28,708 nt of DNA from an uncultured Collinsella sp. GTDB taxonomy: Bacteria; Actinomycetota; Coriobacteriia; Coriobacteriales; Coriobacteriaceae. The position numbers were made by a program, and so were the translations under genes. Numbering within the stretch: position 1 is the first letter of the stretch; every line of letters begins with the position of its first letter. The DNA lies in NCBI GenBank assembly GCA_902470915.1, contig CABRIB010000015.1, positions 1-28,708 of the forward strand, written 5' to 3'. Positions 8,585-16,051 of this stretch are shown here, one piece after another. The notes under the pieces were generated by a model. It saw nothing but the letters and a program-made list of their open reading frames with translations, ran no database searches and had not been told where the DNA came from.

Positions 8585-9456
8585 TACCCCAGGCGCTCCA
8601 TAATGGTCGCGGCGATCGCAGGACGGTTCATAGTGTACAGGTGCAGGCCGTCGGCGCCGTGCTCCTTGAGGTCGCAAAGCTGGCGGGCTGCATAATCTAC
8701 ACCAGCTGCCTGTAGGCTCTCGGGGTCATTCTCGTACTTGGCGAGAATCTTGATGACGGGGGAGGGCAGCGACGCGCCGCACATAAAGACCATGCGGCTG
8801 ATCTGCGACTTGCCCATAAACGGCATGATGCCCGCGGTAATGGGCACGGTGATGCCGGCCTTGTCGGCAAGATCGCGAAAACGGTAGAAGCACTCGTTAT
8901 CAAAGAAGAGCTGCGTCACAAAGAAGCTCGCGCCGGCGTCCTGTTTTTGCTTGAGGTGTTCGACCGAGAGGTTGAGATCCTCACAGGCAATGTGGCCCTC
9001 GGGGTAGGCTGCGGCGCCCACGCAAAAGCCGGCGTCGACGAGCTCGGGGATGAGGTCGCGGGCGTAGGCGTAGTCGGAGGCGGGCTTGTCGTCCTCGGTT
9101 GCGCCGGCAGGGAGATCGCCACGCAGGGCCAGGATGTTTTCCACGCCGGCGGTGCGATACTCGTCGATTTTGGCGGCGATATCGGCGTGCGAGCGGCCCA
9201 CGCAGGTAAGGTGTGCCACCGAGGGTGTATCGAATTCGCTCGTAATCATATGCGCGATGGGGGCGGTGGTGGCGCCGTTGCCCGAGCCGCCGGCCGAGCA
9301 GGTGACCGAGACAAAGCTCGGCGAAAGCTTGCACAGATTGCCTGCCACTTCGCGAGCCGTGTCGAGGGTGAGCTCGCCCTTGGGCGGGAACATCTCAAAC
9401 GAAATGGGCGCGGTGCCCTGGGATGCTGCCTGCTTAAAAACCTCGTCGACGCGCAT
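8584..9456 (-). CDS. metF: 5,10-methylenetetrahydrofolate reductase
   Basis: The 290-residue length is typical of bacterial MetF. The protein reduces 5,10-methylene-THF to 5-methyl-THF, the methyl donor for the MetH made by the same operon. Typical landmarks are PISFEMFPPKGE near the N-terminus, SVTCSAGGSGN, AHLTCVGRS, ILALRGDLPAG, and FFVTQLFFDNECFYRF, matching the FAD-binding TIM barrel of the family. ATG at 9456 is preceded by AGAGGAG at a 6-base gap and excludes an unsupported 22-codon extension. First gene of a tight metF-activator-metH operon on the minus strand. I see no cobalamin or SAM riboswitch upstream. Confidence 0.96.
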   Translation of the reverse strand: MRVDEVFKQAASQGTAPISFEMFPPKGELTLDTAREVAGNLCKLSPSFVSVTCSAGGSGNGATTAPIAHMITSEFDTPSVAHLTCVGRSHADIAAKIDEYRTAGVENILALRGDLPAGATEDDKPASDYAYARDLIPELVDAGFCVGAAAYPEGHIACEDLNLSVEHLKQKQDAGASFFVTQLFFDNECFYRFRDLADKAGITVPITAGIMPFMGKSQISRMVFMCGASLPSPVIKILAKYENDPESLQAAGVDYAARQLCDLKEHGADGLHLYTMNRPAIAATIMERLG

Positions 9457-9882
9457 ATCGTGCTCCTCTAGATACGTAATAGTGTGATGTGTTGTAAGGA
9501 TTCTACAGCACCACTGTGCCACGGTGGAGTTTCACTCGCTATTTGAGGATACCAATCAAAGATGCCTTGCTATCGGCTTTCTCTATAACAGAGCGGCTAA
9601 TCTAGGCACGGACTATAAAGACTGGTATCTGATGCAAAATACCAGTTAATAGAGCTCCATCCCAAATTGACTACCCTTAAACCATGGGGAGAGGTCTGCT
9701 ATTTATACAGTTGATTGGCTGTTGAGGGTGGCAACGCCGCCTCGATAGGGTAACCTCATTGATTGGTTTCGCGACAGCAACATAACGGTAATGTCGCGGA
9801 AACACGGCGAGTCTAAGCTATGACTCGTTCGTTAGTAATCAACACCGCTTCTCACGCGGTGCCGATACGAAGGGAGTTCCGT
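9457..9882. promoter_or_regulatory. divergent control region between metF and glutamine synthetase
   Basis: This 426-bp stretch has no gene. It contains a hairpin ACTGGTAT/ATACCAGT (9621-9628 and 9639-9646). On the glutamine synthetase side there are three successive stems: CGCGACA/TGTCGCG (9770-9776, 9792-9798), CGAGTC/GACTCG (9808-9813, 9822-9827) and CACCGC/GCGGTG (9843-9848, 9856-9861). The third ends 8 bases before the AAGGGAG ribosome-binding site. Promoters must lie here for both genes, but I could not pick clear -35/-10 pairs. Confidence 0.6.
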
Positions 9883-11970
9883 ATGGCCGATCTTACTGAC
9901 CGCTTCGGGACCATGGTGTTCTCTGAGGAAGTCATGAAGGACTACCTCCCCAAGGACATTTGGAAGCGCCTTGCTGCAACCCTCGAGGGCGGTGAGCCGC
10001 TCGACCTGGATGTGGCCAACGCCGTTGCCCATGCCATGAAGGTCTGGGCCATCTCCAAGGGCGCGACGCACTACGCGCACTGGTTCCAGCCGCTTTCGGG
10101 CATTACTTCCGAGAAGCACGACAGCTTCCTGGAGCCCAACCACGACGGCACCGCCATTACCAAGTTTACGGGCAAGAACCTCATCCAGGGCGAGCCCGAT
10201 GCCTCGAGCTTCCCCAACGGCGGCCTGCGTGCTACCTTCGAGGCCCGTGGCTACACCGCTTGGGACCCCACTAGCCCCGCCTTTATCAAGGACGATGTCC
10301 TGTGCATCCCCACGGCTTTCTGCTCCTACACGGGCGAGGCCCTGGACAAGAAGACCCCGCTGCTGCGCTCCATGACCGCGCTCTCGCGTGAGTCTAAGCG
10401 CGTTTTGGCGCTGTTTGGCAAGACCCCCAAGAAGGTCGTTCCTTCCGTGGGTGACGAGCAGGAGTACTTCCTGATCAAGAAGGACGCTTACCGCAAGCGC
10501 AAGGACCTGGTCATCACCGGCCGCACCCTCTTTGGTGCTGCTCCCTGCAAGGGCCAGGAGCTCGAGGAGCACTACTTTGGCGCTATTCGCCCCACCGTCT
10601 CGGCCTATATGAAGGACCTGGACGATGAACTGTGGGCGCTCGGCATTCCCGCCAAGACCAAGCACAACGAGGTTGCTCCCTGCCAGCATGAGCTTGCCCC
10701 CGTCTATGGCGAAGTCAACGAGGCCATCGACCAGAATCTGGTCATGATGGAGAAGATGAAGCTCATCGCCTCCCGCCACGACTTGGTCTGCCTGCTGCAC
10801 GAGAAGCCCTTTGAGGGCATCAACGGTTCGGGCAAGCACAACAACTGGTCGCTTGGCACCGAGTCCGAGAACCTGCTCGATCCGGGCGACACCCCGCTCG
10901 ACAACCTGCAGTTCATCGTCTTCCTCACCGCGGTGATCGAGGCCGTCGATAACTATCAGGAGCTCCTGCGTGCCTCTGTTGCCTCGGCCGGCAACGACCA
11001 TCGTCTGGGCGCCAACGAGGCTCCTCCGGCGATTATGTCCATCTTCCTGGGCGACCAGCTTACCGAGGTCGTCGAGAAGATCATCGATGGCAAGGCTTCC
11101 GTCCATGCCACGCGCGGCGTGCTCGACCTGGGCGCCGATACCCTGCCCAAGCTGATGCAGGACAACACCGACCGCAACCGCACCTCCCCGTTTGCCTTCA
11201 CCGGCAACAAGTTCGAGTTCCGTGCCTGCGGCTCCGAGCAGAACGTCTCCGACTCCAACCTGGTGCTCGATGCCGCCGTGGCCAAGTCGCTCAAGTCCTT
11301 CGCCGACGCGCTTGAGGGTACGCCCGAGGATGAGTTCCAGGACGCCGCGCTCGAGTACTGCAAGAAGGTCCTGACCGACCACCAGCGCATCCTCTTCTCC
11401 GGCGATGGCTACTCCGACGAGTGGCCCGTCGAGGCCGAGAAGCGCGGCCTTGCCAACAACAAGACCACGGCCGACGCCCTGCCCGCCTTTGTTTCCGATA
11501 AGGCCATTGCGCTCTTTGAAGAGACGGGTGTTCTGACCAAGGCCGAGGCCCAGTGCCGCTACGATTGCAAGCTCGAGAAGTACAACAAGCTCATGAACAT
11601 CGAGGCCACCACGATGGTTCGCGAGGCGCGTCGTACCTATCGCCCGGTCATTACCGCCTATGCCACCAAGGTCGCTAAGGGCCTTGAGACTATTCGTGCC
11701 GCCGGTGCTGAGGCCGCCATGCAGTGCGAGCAGAACACGCTCAACAAGCTCTGCAACGGCATCACCACCATCAACGACTCCATCAAGGCGCTTGACGCCG
11801 TGCATCAGAAGGCTGAGGCCCTCGATGGCCAGGAGCAGGCCAACGTGTACGCGCACGAGGTCGTTCCCACTATGGATGCGCTGCGTGCCGCCGTGGACGC
11901 CATGGAGGAGATCGTGGCAGCCGACTACTGGCCGGTCCCGACCTACGACGACATCCTGTTCTACGTGTAG
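9883..11970 (+). CDS. glnN: type III glutamine synthetase
   Basis: The 695-residue length fits the GSIII family (about 700-730), far above GSI/GSII. It makes glutamine from glutamate, ammonia and ATP. The GSIII N-terminal region shows FGTMVFSEEVMKDYLPK and THYAHWFQPLSGITSEKHDSF. The catalytic barrel carries PSVGDEQEYFLI (metal-binding glutamates), KHNEVAPCQHELAPVY, and NGSGKHNNWSLGT (the ammonia/ATP-site H-N-N-W motif), followed by NRTSPFAFTGNKFEFR. ATG 9883 follows AAGGGAG; an upstream in-frame ATG at 9820 falls inside a hairpin and lacks an RBS. The gene stands alone with its own terminator, and its leader has three tandem stems. The strongly biased C-ending codons suggest high expression. 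Confidence 0.96.
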   Translation: MADLTDRFGTMVFSEEVMKDYLPKDIWKRLAATLEGGEPLDLDVANAVAHAMKVWAISKGATHYAHWFQPLSGITSEKHDSFLEPNHDGTAITKFTGKNLIQGEPDASSFPNGGLRATFEARGYTAWDPTSPAFIKDDVLCIPTAFCSYTGEALDKKTPLLRSMTALSRESKRVLALFGKTPKKVVPSVGDEQEYFLIKKDAYRKRKDLVITGRTLFGAAPCKGQELEEHYFGAIRPTVSAYMKDLDDELWALGIPAKTKHNEVAPCQHELAPVYGEVNEAIDQNLVMMEKMKLIASRHDLVCLLHEKPFEGINGSGKHNNWSLGTESENLLDPGDTPLDNLQFIVFLTAVIEAVDNYQELLRASVASAGNDHRLGANEAPPAIMSIFLGDQLTEVVEKIIDGKASVHATRGVLDLGADTLPKLMQDNTDRNRTSPFAFTGNKFEFRACGSEQNVSDSNLVLDAAVAKSLKSFADALEGTPEDEFQDAALEYCKKVLTDHQRILFSGDGYSDEWPVEAEKRGLANNKTTADALPAFVSDKAIALFEETGVLTKAEAQCRYDCKLEKYNKLMNIEATTMVREARRTYRPVITAYATKVAKGLETIRAAGAEAAMQCEQNTLNKLCNGITTINDSIKALDAVHQKAEALDGQEQANVYAHEVVPTMDALRAAVDAMEEIVAADYWPVPTYDDILFYV

Positions 11971-12000
11971 AGCGTAACTGACATATCGTCACGGTATTGA

Positions 12001-12036
12001 GCCGGGGTCCGCATCATGCGGGCCCCGGCTTTTGTT
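12001..12036 (+). terminator. terminator of glutamine synthetase
   Basis: A 13-bp GC-rich stem (12001-12013 with 12017-12029, one G.U) around loop TCA is followed by TTTTGTTT. It starts 30 bp after the stop codon. Confidence 0.92.
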
Positions 12037-12091
12037 TGCGAAGGGCGCTTTGAAGCCCGTTTTGCCGCCGATATGCCTAGGTATAAAGGGT

Positions 12092-12312
12092 TGTGGGCAA
12101 AAAACGTCAAATATGAGTACTGTCACAAGTCCTGTAGCATTATTTATTTGCAAAATATGAAGTGTTACGCAACATATGTCCAAGTACTTAGCCGATAAAC
12201 GTCTGCAATTTTCCCGCCGTAGGACGCCTGACGGCTAAATCGCCTTCTGAAGGCATGAAATCGCTGTAACTAAAATGGTAACAGTACTCATATTTGCCAT
12301 TTTTTGACCACA
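12092..12312. repeat. 221-bp element bounded by 35-bp inverted repeats
   Basis: Bases 12092-12126 and the reverse complement of 12278-12312 agree at 31 of 35 positions, including an identical 16-base core CAAATATGAGTACTGT (12109-12124 and 12280-12295). The inside has no protein-coding frame. It looks like a small non-autonomous (MITE-like) element or a pair of oppositely oriented regulatory repeats. Confidence 0.7.
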
Positions 12313-12333
12313 GGCCTTGCGATGATGCCGGGA

Positions 12334-12435
12334 TCCGCACCCTGTCGGGTTCGAATCCCGGCACATGGATAGCAAAAAAGCCCGTCACCGCAAGGGTAAC
12401 GGGCTTCTCGTTTCAAATGGTGCCCCCAGCGGGAT
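12334..12435. repeat. direct repeat copy 1 (tRNA-end/terminator unit)
   Basis: This 102-bp unit differs from copy 2 at only 4 positions. On the plus strand it begins with a T-arm-like piece (CGGGTTCGAATCCCGGCACA). It continues with a minus-strand terminator (AGCCCGT/ACGGGCT stem at 12379-12405, with TTTTTT) and ends with the reverse complement of the last bases of tRNA-Glu (TGGTGCCCCCAGCGGGAT). No tRNA 5' half is attached, so neither end is a functional tRNA. Confidence 0.88.
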
Positions 12436-12523
12436 GTCCGCGTGCGGCTGGCGCCGCCCGCTTTCGCCGCGTCGCTCCGCTCCTTGCGTGCTGCGCTGGA
12501 AAACGCTTGCGCGTTTCCTCAGC

Positions 12524-12625
12524 TCCGCACCCTGCCGGGTTCGAATCCCGGCACATGGATAGCAAAAAAGCCCGTCACCGCGAGGGCAACGGGCTTCTAG
12601 TTTCAAATGGTGCCCCCAGCGGGAT
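12524..12625. repeat. direct repeat copy 2, overlapping the intact tRNA-Glu 3' end
   Basis: This copy is offset from copy 1 by exactly 190 bp and runs into the 3' end of the functional tRNA-Glu gene. The sequence identity stops at 12625/12435, inside the T-arm. This copy is therefore likely the ancestral one and copy 1 the duplicate. Confidence 0.88.
12564..12596 (-). terminator. terminator of tRNA-Glu
   Basis: On the minus strand the stem AGCCCGT/ACGGGCT (12595-12589 with 12575-12569) ends in TTTTTT, 12 bp past the encoded CCA of tRNA-Glu. A second, near-identical terminator lies at 12374-12406 in repeat copy 1. Confidence 0.9.
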
Positions 12626-12684
12626 TCGAACCCGCGATATCCACCTTGAAAGGGTGGCGTCCTTGGCCGCTAGACGATGGGGAC
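12608..12684 (-). tRNA. tRNA-Glu (anticodon TTC)
   Basis: The cloverleaf reads cleanly on the minus strand. The acceptor is GTCCCCA with TGGGGGC (one G.U pair). The anticodon arm is CCACC-CTTTCAA-GGTGG with anticodon TTC. The T-arm is GCGGG-TTCGAAT-CCCGC. Discriminator A is followed by an encoded CCA (12610-12608). Its own terminator follows. The 3' end is duplicated at 12418-12435. Confidence 0.97.
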
Positions 12685-12738
12685 AGCGGGAAAGAGTATA
12701 GCAGACTTTTTTAGCCGTTCACATATCGTTGGCAAACT

Positions 12739-12778
12739 GAAAAACCACCACAAAGGTGCCTGTCCTCTTTGTGGTGGT
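12739..12778 (-). terminator. terminator of the murT-gatD gene, with a GGACAGGCAC loop
   Basis: A perfect 12-bp stem (ACCACCACAAAG at 12744-12755, CTTTGTGGTGGT at 12767-12778) is followed on the minus strand by TTTTTC. It begins 6 bp after the stop codon at 12785. The minus-strand loop AGGACAGGCAC resembles loops of other hairpins in this window. Confidence 0.88.
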
Positions 12779-12784
12779 GGGGTG

Positions 12785-14962
12785 CTAGGGGAGGAGCTTC
12801 ATGGCTGCGTCGTGGGCGGCGCGCTCGTAGGTGTCGTCGAGGGGCTTGAGCGGCAGCAGGGCTGTGGCCTGCGCGTCGCCACGGCGCTCGAGGGCGTGGG
12901 TAATGAGCCAGTCGGCGAGTTCGGGGTTCTTGGGCAGTGCCGGTCCGTGCAGGTACGTGCCGATGACGCCCTTGTAGATGAGGCCCTCAAGACCATCATC
13001 GCCGTTGTTGCCGGTGCCCGTGACGACGGACGTTCCGAGCGGCGTGGCATCGGCGTCCAAAAGCGTGCGGCCGCCATGGTTCTCGAATCCCACAAAGGGC
13101 TCGGGTGCCAGGTCGGTTTTGACGGCTACGTTGCCGATCAGGCGATCGGAGCCACGTACGGTTTCGGCGGCAATGACGCCCAGGCCCTCAATGCGATCGT
13201 CGCCCATGTAGTACGAACGGCCGAGCAGCTGATAGCTGCCACAGATGGCAAGCAGCGAGCCGCCATCCTCAACATAGGCCGCGACCTTGTCTTTTTGAGC
13301 GAGCAGCTCGTGTGCCACGGCCAGTTGGTCGCGGTCGGAGCCGCCGCCCATCATGACGATGTCGGCGTCGGTGAGATTGAGCGACTCGCCCATGCGGACC
13401 TCGTCCACGCGAACGGGGATGCCGCGCCAGGCGCAGCGACGCTCGAGGGCGATAACGTTGCCGCCGTCGCCGTAGAGGTTGAGGGCATCGGGGTACAGGT
13501 AGACGATGCGCAGCGGGCGCGAAAGCTCGACTGGCGCGATGCCGACAGGAAGAGCGCTGCCGTCGGCACGGGCTACGGCGCGCCCGGCAACAGCGTCGGC
13601 GGCAGCGCCTTTCAGCCCGTCGAGCTCCTTGACCAGCGGCGGGAAGGCCGTGTAGTTGGCGACGGCGTAGAAGGTGTCATTGGCGGCCTCGTCTGCCACA
13701 GCGCCAATTGCCTGCGCGACGTCCGAGATAATCGCGGCATCGATGCCGGCGTACTTGAGACGCACCTGCATGTCGTGCGCGCGCGTGCCTCCGGCAAAGG
13801 CGACAAGACCCGGCGTGTCGGCGATGCGCTCGAAGTCGACGTCGTAGATCCACGATACATCGTGTCCGTCGGCGTCGTTGTCGTTGAGGAAGAAAGCGCA
13901 GAGTCTGCCGCCCGCCGTCTTAATGGACTGGATCTGTCGATCGAAGCCTACGGGATTCTTAGCCAGGTTGGCCTCGACGGTGCGGCCGGCGATATCCCAG
14001 CGCCCCATACGACCACCGGCGGGCACATAGGCATCGAGCGTGGGCTGCAGAAACGCCGTATCCACGCCCAACTCGTGCGCGGCAAAGAAGGCGGCGGCAA
14101 CGTTGTAGACCATGTACAGGCCGTTGTAGCGTGTGGCGATGTGTGCGGCAGCCGCGTCGGGCGCAGATCCAAAGACCAGGTCAAAGCCGTAGCCGTCGCA
14201 GCCGAGCTCCACGCCCGTCACACGGCGGACCAGTGCGGGGCGTGCCCAACCGCACGAGGGGCAATGGTAGGCGCCGAGTTGACCATACTGCACATAGTCG
14301 TACTCCAACGGGGCGTTGCACTGCGAGCAAAAGCGCGAGTCGCTAATACGGTCGGACTCGGTGTTGGTGGCGCCGTCGATGCCAAAGGCGATGCTTGCAT
14401 TGGGAACGCGTGCGGCGATCGCGGCACACAGCGGGTCGTCTGCGTTGTAGATGAGCGTTGTCGTTGGAGAGAGCTCCAACGCATGGGCGATGACGTCTTG
14501 GGTATGGTCGATCTCGCCATAGCGATCCAGCTGGTCACGGAACAGGTTGAGCAGCACGAAGTACGTCGGCTTGAGCTTGGGCAGAACGCGTACGGTGTAA
14601 AGCTCATCGCACTCAAAAACGCCCACGCGCTTGCCGCCGCCGGCTCGCTTGAGGCCGCTGCGCGCCTCGAGCAGTGCACCCACCACGCCCGGCTCCATGT
14701 TGTTGCCGGCGCGGTTGCATACCACGGTGGCGCCGCTGGCGGCAACGGCGTCGGCGATGAGGTTGGAGGTGGTGGTCTTGCCATTAGTACCGGTGATCAC
14801 CACGCTGCGGTCGACAAGGCCGGCGAGGTCGCTCAGCAGCTCGGGGTCGATCTTCATGGCGATGCGGCCGGGGAGTACGCCGCCCTGGCGCTTAAGGACG
14901 GAGCGCAGCCCCCAGCGGGCGATATCGCTCGAGGTGCAGGCAAGAGATGAGCGGAGATTCAT
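12785..14962 (-). CDS. fused MurT-GatD lipid II isoglutaminyl synthase
   Basis: The 725-residue protein joins two normally separate subunits that amidate D-glutamate of lipid II. Residues ~1-450 are MurT: a Mur ligase ATP site GTNGKTTT (58-65), a four-cysteine zinc ribbon C212/C215/C234/C237, and the C-terminal MurT segment with DNDADGHDVSWIYDVDFE (361-378). After an Ala-rich linker (~451-480) residues ~484-695 are GatD. This is a class I glutamine amidotransferase-like domain with nucleophile C574 (LLAICGSYQLLG) and H672 (GTYLHGPALP). In S. aureus and S. pneumoniae MurT and GatD are two proteins from overlapping genes. The enzyme acts in the cytoplasm at the membrane on peptidoglycan precursors. 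Two hypothetical genes lie just upstream on the same strand (45-bp gap). Confidence 0.95.
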   Translation of the reverse strand: MNLRSSLACTSSDIARWGLRSVLKRQGGVLPGRIAMKIDPELLSDLAGLVDRSVVITGTNGKTTTSNLIADAVAASGATVVCNRAGNNMEPGVVGALLEARSGLKRAGGGKRVGVFECDELYTVRVLPKLKPTYFVLLNLFRDQLDRYGEIDHTQDVIAHALELSPTTTLIYNADDPLCAAIAARVPNASIAFGIDGATNTESDRISDSRFCSQCNAPLEYDYVQYGQLGAYHCPSCGWARPALVRRVTGVELGCDGYGFDLVFGSAPDAAAAHIATRYNGLYMVYNVAAAFFAAHELGVDTAFLQPTLDAYVPAGGRMGRWDIAGRTVEANLAKNPVGFDRQIQSIKTAGGRLCAFFLNDNDADGHDVSWIYDVDFERIADTPGLVAFAGGTRAHDMQVRLKYAGIDAAIISDVAQAIGAVADEAANDTFYAVANYTAFPPLVKELDGLKGAAADAVAGRAVARADGSALPVGIAPVELSRPLRIVYLYPDALNLYGDGGNVIALERRCAWRGIPVRVDEVRMGESLNLTDADIVMMGGGSDRDQLAVAHELLAQKDKVAAYVEDGGSLLAICGSYQLLGRSYYMGDDRIEGLGVIAAETVRGSDRLIGNVAVKTDLAPEPFVGFENHGGRTLLDADATPLGTSVVTGTGNNGDDGLEGLIYKGVIGTYLHGPALPKNPELADWLITHALERRGDAQATALLPLKPLDDTYERAAHDAAMKLLP

Positions 14963-15007
14963 GAAGCCGTTCCTAACGTGAATGACATGGTCGTGGCGTT
15001 TGCGCCG

Positions 15008-16051
15008 TTAAAAGCCGTAGCGGCGCGCAAACTCCTGGGCAAGCTGCGAAACGCCTTCGCAGGCATTGGCCCAGGGGGCAAAGTCGGGGGTATCCGAGAT
15101 GATGCCGTCGGCTTCCCAAACCGCCTGGTGCGAGAGGTCCCAGGGGTCGCGCGGCTCGGGTCGGCAGGGAAGGTACGGCGTCTGGTACATGGGGTTCAGC
15201 AAGAAGAACGCGCCGCCCTCGCAGCGGTTGGCAAACTCACGCAGCGCGCGTGTCGCCGGGCGCATCTTGTTCGTTTTGAACAGCAAGATCGTGCGGGCGA
15301 GCAGGTACCAGGGGGAGTTCTCGAGGGTATCGGCCCCCATCTGCTCCTCGAGCTGGTGGGCCAGGGCAAAAAAGCCGTCCTCGTCTTCCAAGCGAGCGAG
15401 GGCGAGTAGCACGGTGCCTGCGGCTCGGGTGGGGTAGCCTTCCGCCTTAAGGACGCGGCGGGCGTAGTTGGCGGCAGCACGGTAGCGGGCGCTCGCCATG
15501 CACAGCTGCGAGATGGCCTCGAGCGTATGAAGCCACCCGATAAGAGCCGGCTCGCTTACGGTAAGGTCTGCTGCGGTGACACCGTCGGCCAAAACACTAT
15601 TGGCCCAGTAGTGCGGAGCCTCCATATCAAACCCGGGCACGCTCTGTTGCAGGTAGTCGGCGGTGCTCGCCTCGAGCTTCATCAGGTCGCCCAGGCAGGC
15701 ATCGACGGGCGTGTCCGCCAGGATGATGGCGAGCAACTGCGCATCGACGGCAAGTGCATCGACGCGGACAATCTTGAGCAGCTCGTCGCGCATGTCGTCG
15801 AACAGGCGGTTGCGCGTCTGCTCAAACTCCTCGTCGCTGCCCATGTCCTCGATGCGGCGAAGCTCGTCGAGCAGGTGGCGATGAACACCGGCATAGGACA
15901 GCAGCGCCTGGGCATGCTCGGTCTGCGCATACTTGTGAGGGTTGACGCTTACGTCGTTATGGACAAGCTCGCGTGCTGCATCGGTGAGCTCGGGGTGCGA
16001 CGCCAGATAGGTGCGCTCCAGGTAGGCGGGGATGTAGACGCTCGGATCCAT
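15008..16051 (-). CDS. hypothetical helical (TPR-like) protein, second of a pair
   Basis: I do not recognise this 347-residue protein. It is predicted all-helical with Ala/Leu-rich helix pairs such as YRAAANYARRVLKAEGYPTRAAGTVLLALARLEDEDGF, a spacing like TPR repeats, and has no signal peptide or membrane segment. The C-terminus has an aromatic/proline-rich patch (LNPMYQTPYLPCRPEPRDPWD). Its ATG overlaps the stop of the upstream gene as TAATG, so the two are translationally coupled and probably interact or share a role. It ends 45 bp before murT-gatD on the same strand, which makes a link to cell-wall biology possible but unproven. Confidence 0.75.
   Translation of the reverse strand: MDPSVYIPAYLERTYLASHPELTDAARELVHNDVSVNPHKYAQTEHAQALLSYAGVHRHLLDELRRIEDMGSDEEFEQTRNRLFDDMRDELLKIVRVDALAVDAQLLAIILADTPVDACLGDLMKLEASTADYLQQSVPGFDMEAPHYWANSVLADGVTAADLTVSEPALIGWLHTLEAISQLCMASARYRAAANYARRVLKAEGYPTRAAGTVLLALARLEDEDGFFALAHQLEEQMGADTLENSPWYLLARTILLFKTNKMRPATRALREFANRCEGGAFFLLNPMYQTPYLPCRPEPRDPWDLSHQAVWEADGIISDTPDFAPWANACEGVSQLAQEFARRYGF

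Larger units (their letters stand above)
12037..12607. other. gene-free, repeat-rich interval next to tRNA-Glu
   Basis: No reading frame here is credible. The interval holds a 35-bp inverted-repeat pair (12092-12312), two 102-bp direct repeats (12334-12435 and 12524-12625) and an 88-bp GC-rich spacer between them. AT-rich DNA at 12110-12180 stands out against the surrounding composition. The pattern fits a recombination or integration scar at a tRNA gene. Confidence 0.7.

Noticed and set aside
9457..9882. Cobalamin or SAM riboswitch upstream of the methionine operon
   Set aside because: I searched by eye for B12-box-like and S-box-like conserved cores on the metF side and found none.
9832..11856. 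A 674-codon open frame opposite glutamine synthetase
   Set aside because: It is a mirror of the biased GSIII codons; the translation is low-complexity Leu/Val/Gly/Asp and has no domain.
12334..12560. Two additional tRNA genes suggested by TTCGAATCC T-loops
   Set aside because: Only T-arm and acceptor-like bases are present. No D-arm, anticodon arm or matching 5' acceptor strand lies upstream of either copy.
12334..12625. Direct repeats as a CRISPR array
   Set aside because: There are only two 102-bp units with an 88-bp spacer, and they contain tRNA and terminator sequence; no cas genes are present.
12294..12701. A 135-codon plus-strand frame across the direct repeats and tRNA-Glu
   Set aside because: The peptide segments (for example APSGIRTRD) are translations of the reverse complement of tRNA-Glu and of the repeats, a common annotation artefact.
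12677..14950. A 757-codon open frame opposite murT-gatD
   Set aside because: Antisense shadow; the plus-strand reading begins at the tRNA-Glu end and shows only composition-driven sequence.
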